Shown in pieces: positions 6,350 through 13,544 of a DNA stretch of 15,109 bases. Numbering within the stretch: the first letter of the stretch is position 1; each line of letters starts with the position of its first letter. The notes below the pieces were generated by a model. That model was not told the DNA's origin. It ran no database searches and saw only the letters and a program-made list of their open reading frames with translations. Made by a program: the position numbers and the translations under genes. The stretch is from Clostridium_AD sp051278035 (GTDB lineage: Bacteria > Bacillota > Clostridia > Clostridiales > Clostridiaceae). Location: contig NZ_JBNMNU010000107.1 in assembly GCF_051278035.1 (NCBI RefSeq), forward strand, positions 1 through 15,109. Direction: 5' to 3'.

Positions 6350-6694
6350 GCAAGAATAACACTATCAGTTTAATCATTACTGCCCTTTCCTCATCTAAGT
6401 AAACACTTATACAGCCACTTTTCAGACCACCCTACGGTGAATATTCTACTTTTAAAAATTCTTCTTAATCTTCTCGTAATCACCTTTAAAGAAAGTACAT
6501 TCTTTAATACATACTGTACACCATTTATTTCTTGATATCCATAGCGTTCTTCCTCCCTTAGTCTAACATAATCCATTAATTACTTATTACCGTCGACTAC
6601 CTTTTTAGATTTCTTCTATTTACCTTATTCATATGGAATTTCGTCTAACCCTAATCACTCAATATCAACCACTAAAGCTTTTCCTTGCATAACT
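6350..6694 (-). other. Gene-free stretch with decayed coding traces
   Basis: No intact gene is supported here. On the minus strand, one frame downstream of the QueG-like gene reads VMQGKALVVDIE, stop, LGLDEIPYE, stop, then VVDGNK, stop, and an open run of 61 codons (6576-6391). Another frame reads WCTVCIKECTFFKGDYEKIKKNF and stops, near 6507-6439. A ribosome-site-like GGGAGG lies before an ATG that yields only five codons. The pattern of protein-like pieces split over frames suggests a dead gene, possibly with a cysteine cluster, but the family is not recognisable. Confidence 0.25.
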
Positions 6695-7525
6695 TTATTG
6701 CATTACTGGGATACCATCTTCACAAGGGACCTTTACCTGGCATTTTCCACAGCCATATCTAGGATGATTTTTCTCTAGTGTCCAATCCACATATTTTGAG
6801 CATAATGTATGACCTTTTCCCTCTTGAAAAGTGATTGCCTTTGGAGGACAATTGGAAATACATGCACCACACATAATGCAATAATCATATACACCTTGAT
6901 ATTCTCGTGTTGTAGGTTCATGCTTAAGATTTGTTATAATGCTCGTAAATCTTCCGGCAATACCTTTCTTTGTAATAATTCCTTTTGATAAACTAAAAGT
7001 CCCCAGGCCCGCTGCATAAGCAACATGCCTTTCTGACCAGTTACTACCATAATTATTATTATTAAGAGTTTTATTTTCATACATTCTAGTACCAATTAAA
7101 ACTTTAAAGCGAGAATCCAAACCTGGAATAACACACTCATGCCCATCTTTTATAAGTGTTTTTTTTAGATGTTCTGAAAGTTCATTAATCAACAATTGCC
7201 CTTCATATCTACCATGTAACCATTCATATGAAGGTTTTTTCATATTTTTCCTGTTACCGTTTTTTACTTCTTTTGAAAATGGCAAAAATATTGATACAAC
7301 TGTTTCAGCTTCCTTCAACCATTCTTTTGGTGGTATAAACATTCCATTGGTAATTTTTTCATCTGTTCTAAAGTCTTGAAACAACTTATCCTCTGCGTCT
7401 GCGTATCCAATTATTGGTGTGTCAAATATTTTTAATCCTACAACCGAATCATCTATTGCTTCACGGTCTGAAATAAAATTTTGCGGAGCATTTTCAATAA
7501 AATTTTCAACTAATTTCTCCAACAT
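6695..7525 (-). CDS. QueG-like double [4Fe-4S] cluster protein
   Basis: The C-terminal part carries a bacterial-ferredoxin-type motif C216-x2-C219-x2-C222-x3-C226-P (CIMCGACISNCP) and a second set, C242, C259, C262 and C268 (CSK...CGKCQVKVPC). Before them, SERHVAYAAGLGTFSLSKGIITKKGIAGRF (167-192) resembles the substrate/corrinoid-domain end of epoxyqueuosine reductase and reductive-dehalogenase relatives. It has no Tat signal or membrane helix, so it is likely cytoplasmic. Start 7525 (276 residues) is preferred because GAGGGG lies about 12 nt upstream; the frame is open to 7567. A housekeeping QueG role is unlikely without the usual context. A redox or corrinoid-linked reductase of unknown substrate is a safer call. 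Neighbours are mostly decayed genes on the same strand. Confidence 0.75.
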   Translation of the reverse strand: MLEKLVENFIENAPQNFISDREAIDDSVVGLKIFDTPIIGYADAEDKLFQDFRTDEKITNGMFIPPKEWLKEAETVVSIFLPFSKEVKNGNRKNMKKPSYEWLHGRYEGQLLINELSEHLKKTLIKDGHECVIPGLDSRFKVLIGTRMYENKTLNNNNYGSNWSERHVAYAAGLGTFSLSKGIITKKGIAGRFTSIITNLKHEPTTREYQGVYDYCIMCGACISNCPPKAITFQEGKGHTLCSKYVDWTLEKNHPRYGCGKCQVKVPCEDGIPVMQ

Positions 7526-7627
7526 AAATCTCAACTTCCCCTCTATATTATAAATCACTCTTGGCATGTATTGAATTATTAAATTTTATAATATTGTTAA
7601 CAAATTCCTCATCTTACATATAATTTG

Positions 7628-7742
7628 TTAGAATTGTAATTCACTATTTTCTACTAATTCTTCTATACACGCTCCTAAAGTCATTCCACATGAATTATTT
7701 ATTTTTGGTTTTGCTATCTTTAGATATAATGTTAAACTTCAT
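7628..7742 (-). pseudogene. Small cysteine-containing ORF with a frameshift in an A5 run
   Basis: An ATG at 7742 has an excellent GAGAGGAG site 7 nt upstream, but its frame stops after 15 codons at 7695. Removing one A from the run of five gives a continuous 37-residue peptide, with the second half reading INNSCGMTLGACIEELVENS and then ELQF, ending at 7628. A real ribosome site with a protein-like second half suggests a recently broken or slippage-expressed gene. I do not recognise the family. Confidence 0.3.
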
Positions 7743-7796
7743 TTTTATTCTCCTCTCAAAATTAACTAATAAAGTGTGTCACATATAATTTTGAAA

Positions 7797-8048
7797 TTAT
7801 CTTATGTAATTTGTCATTACTTTAGGTTCAAACTCAGGTGTTTTTACTTCTTTAGCTGCTTCTTTAAGCTTTAGAATATACGCAATGTTTTTACCAAGAA
7901 TTCTCATAGTTTGCTTTCCTTCTTCATCTCTTTCAGCTTCTCCTGGCATCATTCCATGAATAACATTCCAATAATTTGAACTAGCAACTATCATTTCACT
8001 ATCCAACAGATAATGATTTAGCATATCAAAAGCACCAATCTCATACTC
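7797..8048 (-). pseudogene. C-terminal remnant of an NAD(P)H-dependent flavodoxin-like oxidoreductase
   Basis: The frame reads EYEIGAFDMLNHYLLDSE, then IVASSNYWNVIHGMMPGEAE, then MRILGKNIAYILKLKEA, ending VMTNYIR. This is the C-terminal end of flavodoxin-fold FMN-dependent NAD(P)H oxidoreductases (multimeric flavodoxin family, usually 180-240 residues). The FMN-binding N-terminus is absent: an in-frame TAA at 8051-8049 closes the frame upstream, and the in-frame ATG at 8024 lacks a ribosome site. Upstream minus-strand sequence (about 8095-8055) still reads VMDRWNGEMK in another frame, so a frameshift and deletion are likely. Confidence 0.65.
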
Positions 8049-8136
8049 TTATTCATTTCATCTCTCCATTCCATCTATCCATTACATCAAAAATTACGAA
8101 GATTATTTAGGTACAACTTAACTCTTTACAACGTAT

Positions 8137-8165
8137 TTGTCAATACTGTACTTAATGTCTATATT
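8137..8165 (+). promoter_or_regulatory. Candidate promoter for the phosphotransferase-like gene
   Basis: TTGTCA (8137-8142), a 17-bp spacer and TATATT (8160-8165). The leader would be about 105 nt. Several other TATA-like boxes between 8200 and 8240 are alternatives. Confidence 0.4.
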
Positions 8166-8277
8166 GGACAAAAACATCAGTACTTTACATAATAGCTAAA
8201 TGTATATATAATTTAAATTTAATATAGTATAAATAAGAGCAATTACAATATTATATTTTTTTTATGGAGGTTTAAAT

Positions 8278-9162
8278 ATGCTAGAGAAAATAATTTATCC
8301 CACGATACAACAATTAAAAGATTTTGCATCAGTTAATATTAATAAATCTGATTCAATATCTCAAATTAATACAAATGGTTTATCTGCAGCAAACTTTTAT
8401 AAATTCTCAGATAAATATTTTTTGAAGGAAGTGGATTTGTCAGAAGATTGGCTTTCATTAAGAAGTGCAGATACTGGTAGAGAATTTTATATTTTAAGAG
8501 ATATTATAAATTCACCATTATGGGATATAGTAGACAATCCCTATATCGCTATAGCGAAAGAACATAATAAATATGCACTTTTGATGAATGATCTTTCAAA
8601 ACAATTTAATCAAATTCAAAAAACCAACATACCGAATGAATTGAATATTAAGACTTTAGCAAAAATTCATGCTTCATTTTGGAGCGATACAACATTAACT
8701 GATAAACCATACTTGCTAAATTTACAAGGATACTTTGAAATGCTTGGCGCCAATGACAAGTATCAACATACTCAACAAAAAATTGGGTTAATGGTATTAA
8801 ATGGATGGAAGAAAGTTGAAGATTTAATCCCTAAAGAAACCATGCTATTTCTTCATAATTATAAAGTAAACGCTAAAAGATTCTCTCATCTTCCCTGTAC
8901 TTTTATTCACGGTGATTTCAGACCAACAAATTTTGCTTATGATTCCAAAGGTGATAAGTTGACTCTCATTGATTTTGCTTTTAGTGGGTTTGCTCCATGT
9001 ACCGTTGATCTATTCTGGTATATTGCAACAACTACATGGCTAGGTGTAGATTATGATGAAACCATTAATTTATACAAATATCATCTTGAAAATGAAATTG
9101 GAAAATTACCTGAATCAGTATGGAATGAATTACTATCCGTTGGAATTCTAAGTGCTTGCTAA
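8278..9162 (+). CDS. APH-fold phosphotransferase-like protein, probably C-terminally truncated
   Basis: The protein has the eukaryotic-like kinase (APH/choline-kinase) fold. The catalytic loop is H211-G-D213-x4-N218 (FIHGDFRPTNF) and the metal-binding Asp is D232 in LTLIDFAFSG. K50 in YFLKEVD may be the ATP lysine, and KIHASFW (129-135) is the usual helix before it. The substrate is unknown: aminoglycosides, other small alcohols or steroids are used by relatives. GGAGG lies 7 nt before the ATG. After 294 codons a TAA occurs, but the same frame continues for another 31 codons (9163-9258) with plausible protein sequence, so the gene seems to have suffered a nonsense change. The catalytic residues are all upstream of the stop, so partial activity is possible. 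Confidence 0.8.
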   Translation: MLEKIIYPTIQQLKDFASVNINKSDSISQINTNGLSAANFYKFSDKYFLKEVDLSEDWLSLRSADTGREFYILRDIINSPLWDIVDNPYIAIAKEHNKYALLMNDLSKQFNQIQKTNIPNELNIKTLAKIHASFWSDTTLTDKPYLLNLQGYFEMLGANDKYQHTQQKIGLMVLNGWKKVEDLIPKETMLFLHNYKVNAKRFSHLPCTFIHGDFRPTNFAYDSKGDKLTLIDFAFSGFAPCTVDLFWYIATTTWLGVDYDETINLYKYHLENEIGKLPESVWNELLSVGILSAC

Positions 9163-9258
9163 ATGCAACTTTGGGAAAAAGCACTTGATTATGAAACTAA
9201 TCCCGATGATTTTAATAATTGGATTGAACGATTAAATTCCGTTAAATGCATGCTTTGA
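9163..9258 (+). other. In-frame continuation after the TAA of the phosphotransferase-like gene
   Basis: In the same frame the sequence reads MQLWEKALDYETNPDDFNNW and continues to a TGA at 9256-9258. It looks like the original C-terminal helix of the enzyme. It has no ribosome site of its own despite starting at an ATG directly after the stop. Confidence 0.5.
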
Positions 9259-9328
9259 AATATGCCTTTTAATTTATACATCAGGTGAATCTACTGCAAT
9301 GTCGTCAAAGTTTAATATATTTTGTTTC

Positions 9329-9371
9329 ACAAAAAAACTCCCATTTCTATAAAACTATAGAGATGGGAGTT
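9329..9371 (-). terminator. Terminator of the small Cys/His protein (and ABC-F) unit
   Basis: A 16-bp stem with one G-U (9336-9351 with 9356-9371) and a 4-nt loop. Read leftward it ends in a run of T (9337-9331), so it stops the leftward genes. Confidence 0.85.
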
Positions 9372-9429
9372 AAACTCTATCCACAAGCCATTTTTCAATA
9401 CTTTTGATATCTAACTAAAAATAGTATTT

Positions 9430-9627
9430 TCAAACACTTGTATGCGTAATTACAGTAGCATCATGATGATATGTGTTTTCATGACTTTTTACTTCGTCAT
9501 AAGATTCTCCGTAAGTGCTGTAAGAGTTCCCATCCCATCCTCCAGGACACTTTGAACAATGCCCTTTGTATGAAAGTAATGTATTAGGAATTTTATCATT
9601 TGGTTTCTTTATAAGATTACTATTCAT
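9430..9627 (-). CDS. Small Cys/His-rich protein, 65 residues, unknown function
   Basis: I do not recognise this protein. It has a strong AAAAGGAGG site 12 nt before the ATG and a strong terminator about 60 bases after the stop, so it is likely real. The middle reads YKGHCSKCPGGWDG (C24-x2-C27), followed by a Ser/Tyr-rich stretch and YDEVKSHENTYHHDATVITH with four His. The C-x2-C...H-x5-H layout could be a degenerate zinc finger; an alternative is a modified-peptide precursor rich in Cys, Ser and Thr. There is no signal peptide or membrane helix. It lies 91 bp downstream of the ABC-F gene on the same strand with no terminator visible between, so the two may be cotranscribed. Confidence 0.65.
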   Translation of the reverse strand: MNSNLIKKPNDKIPNTLLSYKGHCSKCPGGWDGNSYSTYGESYDEVKSHENTYHHDATVITHTSV

Positions 9628-9718
9628 AATTAATTATAACCTCCTTTTTTTTATTATGTGGAATAGGGACATTTTTAAACTAGGTAAATAATAGATGTGC
9701 TATCGGTACTCACTAAAT

Positions 9719-11458
9719 TTAAAGTAACTTAATCAGCTCTTCTAACTCCTGAGATAATTCTTTTGCAAGCGTAAAATCAGTGTTTTTTAAAGCCAATGCT
9801 ATTTTTGTTTCAACTAATTTTTTCTTTTGTTCAATTTCTAAATAGTCTTTGTCAAAATGACTAGCGTAAATCATCTTTCTAAATTTTCGCATACTCATTT
9901 TTCTAATTGTGTTATCTTCAATCATTAAAACAAAATCCATACAGTTTACTATAGAATAGAAATCATGAGAAATCATTAGAATAGCACCTTTATAGTTTTT
10001 TATAGCTTTTTCCAGCGCTATTTGCGAATAGGTATCTAAATGACTTGTCGGTTCATCAAGAAGCAACATGTTTGCTTTACTAGCAGCAACTTTAGCCAAT
10101 TGAAGTATATTTTTTTCTCCACCAGATAAAGAGCCTATCTTTTGATTAATGGCTTCTTCTTCAAAACCATAACCAGAAATATATTCTCTAACCTCTTGAT
10201 TAGTTTTGAAACCAGCATCTAAGAACTCTCCAAGTATCGTATTTGACTCATTTAGTGTTTTGCCTTGAAGTTGAGACAAATAATCCACTTCAACATCTTC
10301 ACTTATCTCAATGGAATCATGATTGTTTTCAAAAATTTCTTGAAGCAAAGTCGTTTTCCCGGTACCATTTGAACCGATAAGGGCTACTTTATCAGTAGAT
10401 TTAATTTCGAAATTAACATTTTCTAGAAGCATATCATCAAATGCTAAACTGTAATCATTAACTTTTAGAGCAATGGTTTCTTCAATTACATTATCTGCAA
10501 CTAAACTGATATTCGGCTCTATAATATCTACAAATGGCGCTTTAATTTTACGTTTTTCTAATCTTTCGTGAATTTTAATTCTAGCATTTAGAGATTTACC
10601 TGTAGAAGTTTGAGAATATTCAGTTGCGCGAAATCTTAGTTTTTTTATTAACATCTCGTTTCTCTCAAGTTCTTCATCATCAGTAATAGCTAGTTCTTGT
10701 AACTCAATTTTAGTTTGAAGTAGTGAGAAATTATAATCAATATAGCTTCCATCAAACTCTTGGAGCTCCATGTTTTCAAGGTGCAGAATTTTGTTAAAAC
10801 AATTATTCAATATATATCTGTTGTGCGTAATAATTAACATTGTTCCTTTATGTGAATTAATTAGATTTTTAAGAGCATTAAGGTTTTCAAAGTCTAAAAA
10901 CACATCGGGCTCATCCATAATCATTAAGTCTGGACTATTTAACATTTCCTTAATAACTTGAATAAGCTTGAATTCCCCACCACTAAGTTCAGATATCATT
11001 AAATCTTTATACTTGATTAAGTTTGCAAGATTTAGGGTTTTATTAATGTTGTTTTCGAAATCATCCCCATTAATCGCATTAAATGCGTCTAAAGTTTGCT
11101 GATACTTTTCTAGTAAAGTATCAATATCCAAAGAAGTTTCCATTTCGCTGCAAATAGATGTTATTTCATTTTGCAGTTTAATAAATTTTTCCCCTATATA
11201 TTCAAAAACTGTAATTTCTTTTGTTTCGACCTGTTGTGAGAATTGACTTACATACCCAATTCTACAATTTGGATACATCTCGAGCTTTCCATCGAACATG
11301 TATTTTTCTGGATCCATAATTATCTCTATCAGTGTACTTTTTCCGCTACCATTTGTTCCTATAAACGCACAATGTTGACCATTTTCTAATGTAAATGAAA
11401 TGTTATTATATAGATCCTTTTGTGGAAATGAGTAGCACAAGTTATCAACTTTTATCAT
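9719..11458 (-). CDS. ABC-F family ATPase, probable ribosome-protection/antibiotic resistance type
   Basis: ABC-F proteins are soluble twin ATPases that bind the ribosomal E site; some dislodge antibiotics. Domain 1 has Walker A GTNGSGKST (34-42), signature LSGGE (158-162), Walker B LMIMDEPD (178-185) and H212. A linker (~242-330) follows, with a charged segment KKLRFRATEYSQTSTGKS. Domain 2 has Walker A GSNGTGKTT (362-370), LSGGE (444-448), LLLDEPT (465-471) and H498. No membrane segments exist, as expected. The C-terminal tail from ~540 is a charged coiled-coil-like helix. At 579 residues it is of ordinary ABC-F length. AGAGAGG lies 8 nt before the ATG. Its own promoter and a terminator in the leader suggest drug-induced attenuation. 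The drug class cannot be deduced by eye. Confidence 0.92.
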   Translation of the reverse strand: MIKVDNLCYSFPQKDLYNNISFTLENGQHCAFIGTNGSGKSTLIEIIMDPEKYMFDGKLEMYPNCRIGYVSQFSQQVETKEITVFEYIGEKFIKLQNEITSICSEMETSLDIDTLLEKYQQTLDAFNAINGDDFENNINKTLNLANLIKYKDLMISELSGGEFKLIQVIKEMLNSPDLMIMDEPDVFLDFENLNALKNLINSHKGTMLIITHNRYILNNCFNKILHLENMELQEFDGSYIDYNFSLLQTKIELQELAITDDEELERNEMLIKKLRFRATEYSQTSTGKSLNARIKIHERLEKRKIKAPFVDIIEPNISLVADNVIEETIALKVNDYSLAFDDMLLENVNFEIKSTDKVALIGSNGTGKTTLLQEIFENNHDSIEISEDVEVDYLSQLQGKTLNESNTILGEFLDAGFKTNQEVREYISGYGFEEEAINQKIGSLSGGEKNILQLAKVAASKANMLLLDEPTSHLDTYSQIALEKAIKNYKGAILMISHDFYSIVNCMDFVLMIEDNTIRKMSMRKFRKMIYASHFDKDYLEIEQKKKLVETKIALALKNTDFTLAKELSQELEELIKLL

Positions 11459-11481
11459 TTTTATTACCTCTCTTTATCACT

Positions 11482-11509
11482 AAAAAAGAGCTTATAAAAA
11501 TAAGCTCTT
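11482..11509 (-). terminator. Leader terminator (attenuator) before the ABC-F gene
   Basis: Read leftward, AAGAGCTTAT (11509-11500) pairs perfectly with 11495-11486 around a 4-nt loop, and the run of T extends to 11482. It sits 24 nt from the end of its T-run to the ABC-F start codon region and after the promoter at 11594-11622, so it would stop transcription before the gene unless disrupted. Confidence 0.75.
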
Positions 11510-11512
11510 CAA
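11492..11512 (-). promoter_or_regulatory. Possible leader peptide ORF overlapping the attenuator
   Basis: TTG at 11512 begins a six-codon ORF (TTG AAG AGC TTA TTT TTA, then TAA) with GAGAAG 8 nt upstream (11526-11521). It covers the 5' arm and loop of the terminator, so a ribosome held here would block the hairpin. It is a weak start codon, and the call is inference. Confidence 0.3.
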
Positions 11513-11593
11513 TATATTATCTTCTCAATTGCAATTTACATTTTATTTTTTATTTTAATGTAGTAAAGATATTCCGCTCAGTTTACCATTGAT

Positions 11594-11622
11594 ATCATAA
11601 CATTTTTTAAGAGTAAATTCAA
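11594..11622 (-). promoter_or_regulatory. ABC-F promoter
   Basis: Leftward TTGAAT (11622-11617), a 17-bp spacer and TATGAT (11599-11594) with an extended TGT before the -10. Transcription would start near 11587, giving a leader of about 128 nt. Confidence 0.7.
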
Positions 11623-11708
11623 TCATTTCATATTAAAGCTTCTCGTGATATCCGTTAATTCTAAAAAGCCTTTGCGTTCCAGGTACCCACCGTCTCATTA
11701 GCAAGTTT

Positions 11709-13208
11709 TTACTTACCATGCGGGCGGCACATTAAAACCTCTTCTGCTACCAGCTTGCTTGAAATTAACACCATAGATACACCAGTGCCTGGATGAACTG
11801 AACTTCCTACAAAATAAAGGTTTTTAACTTCCTTTAATTTTAAATGAGGCCTAAAGTAGTTAGTTTGAGTTAGTGTGTGACTTAGCCCAAAGGCCGTACC
11901 CCCATAGGAATTAAAAGAGTCTTTCAAATCTTTTGGTGTAAGGTAATTTTCGTATATAATATTTTTTTCTACATCCTCTAACCCATTTATCCTACTTAAG
12001 GTCTCAAAAATTCGTTTTCTGAAAGTTCCTTTAAGTTTTGCATTCCAATGAATTGTCTCAAATAATAAATTTGGTACACGTACCATAATATTTAAGATAT
12101 CTTTATCTTTTGGTGCCATAGTGTCATCAATTCTACTTGGGCAATAGATATACAGAGAAGGTCTTTCTGGCAATTTACCTTCAAAAGGTGCTTCAACATT
12201 ATTTTTAAAATCCTCCCCTAAAAAAAGATTATGTACTTGGAGCTGAGGATACTTTTTCTTTAGACCAAGATACATTATAAATGTAGAACATGAATATTTC
12301 ATTCTAGATATTTTTTCATCATCATATTCGCCCTTGTATTTTTTATCTTTGATAAGCTCTGTCACTGCATATGGAAAATCTGCATTACATATAATTATAT
12401 CTGCTTTTTCAATTTTCTTACTGGTTTTTATGCCATTAGCAACTCCATCTAAAATTAATATTTCTTCTATGTTTGTTTCGGTTTCTATAGTACCACCTAA
12501 TTCATATATAAGTTTTTCAAGCGCTTTTATGTATGAATACATACCCCCTTTAAGGTGCCAAACACCATATAGCTCTGATATAGTTGGAACTATGGTATAA
12601 ATATTGGGACCATTAAAAGGAGATATGCCTACATATAATGCTTGAAAACACAGAAATTCACGAAGTTTTTCATTGTTAATGTATTTTGATACATAATTGT
12701 ACGTATTGGATAAAGTTCTACTCTTTAGGGCCATACTCATAGTAAGTGGATTAAAAAAATCCTTTGGCTTTATAAAAGTTTTATTTAAAAAATACTTATT
12801 AGCAATAAGATATTTTTCATAGGAATCCCCTAAAAACTTCAAATACCCTACACTATCTGATTTAGAAATTGATTCCAAAGTTTCTATTAATTTAACCAAA
12901 TCGCTACAAAAATCATACCTGCTTCCGTCAGTATAATTAACTCTATATATAGGGTCTACACTGATAAACTTAAGATAATCCTCCCAGTTTCTATTTGCAA
13001 AGCTAAATACCTCCTTATACTCCTCAGGACGCATTAAAATAGATGCCGTCAAGTCAAAACGAAAATCATCTTCCTCTATAATATTGACCTTTCCACCAAT
13101 TCTTTCTTCTTTTTCATAAATCTTTACCTCATATCCTCTACTGAGTAGCCTTACAGCTGTTGCTAAACCTCCAACCCCAGCTCCTACAATTATAATTTTT
13201 TCCCTCAC
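11709..13208 (-). CDS. CrtI-family FAD-dependent desaturase (phytoene/dehydrosqualene desaturase-like)
   Basis: Members of this family introduce double bonds into carotenoid precursors, using FAD at the membrane surface. The N-terminus has the dinucleotide fold IIIVGAGVGGLATAVRLLSRGY (residues 5-26), then YEKEERIGGKV. The C-terminus has the family-typical NLYFVGSSVHPGTGVSMVL (from about 463) that closes the FAD site. Length 499 matches CrtI/CrtN (490-510). The start is GTG at 13208 with AAAGGAG 11 nt upstream. No phytoene or dehydrosqualene synthase (crtB/crtM) gene is present in the window, so the substrate is uncertain; a different polyprenoid or saturase-type reaction cannot be excluded. 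It is divergent from oleate hydratase and is followed by the separately promoted ABC-F unit. Confidence 0.85.
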   Translation of the reverse strand: MREKIIIVGAGVGGLATAVRLLSRGYEVKIYEKEERIGGKVNIIEEDDFRFDLTASILMRPEEYKEVFSFANRNWEDYLKFISVDPIYRVNYTDGSRYDFCSDLVKLIETLESISKSDSVGYLKFLGDSYEKYLIANKYFLNKTFIKPKDFFNPLTMSMALKSRTLSNTYNYVSKYINNEKLREFLCFQALYVGISPFNGPNIYTIVPTISELYGVWHLKGGMYSYIKALEKLIYELGGTIETETNIEEILILDGVANGIKTSKKIEKADIIICNADFPYAVTELIKDKKYKGEYDDEKISRMKYSCSTFIMYLGLKKKYPQLQVHNLFLGEDFKNNVEAPFEGKLPERPSLYIYCPSRIDDTMAPKDKDILNIMVRVPNLLFETIHWNAKLKGTFRKRIFETLSRINGLEDVEKNIIYENYLTPKDLKDSFNSYGGTAFGLSHTLTQTNYFRPHLKLKEVKNLYFVGSSVHPGTGVSMVLISSKLVAEEVLMCRPHGK

Positions 13209-13327
13209 CTTAACTTCTACTCCTTTTGTATAAAAATTATGCCTATATCTTAGCTTTATCTATTTTTAATACAATATACTAAATATCTGTCCTATCTTTG
13301 AATATCAGTTTGCCTCATAGCATGTCT

Positions 13328-13337
13328 GAACATGTTC
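13328..13337. repeat. Palindrome GAACATGTTC
   Basis: A perfect 10-bp palindrome about 120 bp behind the CrtI-like start. It is a candidate operator. Its GAAC..GTTC form is reminiscent of SOS-type boxes but does not match the clostridial or Bacillus LexA box fully. Confidence 0.3.
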
Positions 13338-13377
13338 TGCATTCCTGAAGATAAACTTCACAAATCAAAGGTTTTGT

Positions 13378-13389
13378 TGCAAATTTGCA
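13378..13389. repeat. Palindrome TGCAAATTTGCA
   Basis: A perfect 12-bp palindrome about 55 bp upstream of the oleate hydratase -35 box. It could be a regulator site, for example for a TetR-type or other dimeric repressor; no such gene is in the window. Confidence 0.35.
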
Positions 13390-13443
13390 CACTCTACCTC
13401 TTTTGATGATTTACTCTCCTTTATAAAAATTATATTATTGTTA

Positions 13444-13473
13444 TAGACAATCCAACAAAAAAAATTCTATACT
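13444..13473 (+). promoter_or_regulatory. Candidate oleate hydratase promoter
   Basis: TAGACA (13444-13449), an 18-bp spacer and TATACT (13468-13473). The leader would be about 65 nt. A small inverted repeat ATTGT-TATAG-ACAAT overlaps the -35. Confidence 0.5.
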
Positions 13474-13544
13474 AAATAAAAAACTTACTACTGGATTCTT
13501 TATACGTAGACCAAAACTTTAAATTAAAAGGAGATAGATTAATT

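Larger units (their letters stand above)
13209..13544. promoter_or_regulatory. Divergent intergenic region between the CrtI-like gene and oleate hydratase
   Basis: This 336-bp gap has no coding sequence. It holds a probable rightward promoter for oleate hydratase (13444-13473), two perfect palindromes (13328-13337, 13378-13389), a TGAAG-N5-CTTCA repeat (13346-13360) and an ATTGT-N5-ACAAT repeat (13437-13451) overlapping the -35. I found no convincing leftward promoter for the CrtI-like gene. Confidence 0.45.

Noticed and set aside
6391..6576. 61-residue minus-strand ORF as a gene
   Set aside because: It has no ribosome site at its start and its frame is broken by stops directly upstream. It looks like part of a decayed region rather than a real small gene.
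10770..10961. 63-residue ORF opposite the ABC-F gene
   Set aside because: It is complementary to the Walker B region of a confident gene.
11395..11592. 65-residue plus-strand ORF over the ABC-F leader
   Set aside because: It is antisense to the ABC-F start, leader hairpin and promoter. No ribosome site was seen, and those elements explain the sequence better.
12334..12600. 88-residue ORF opposite the CrtI-like gene
   Set aside because: It is a shadow of a confident coding region and has no start signals.
13328..13337. LexA/SOS box
   Set aside because: GAACATGTTC lacks the full GAAC-N4-GTTC context expected around a Firmicute SOS gene, and neither neighbour is an SOS gene. It is kept only as a generic palindrome.
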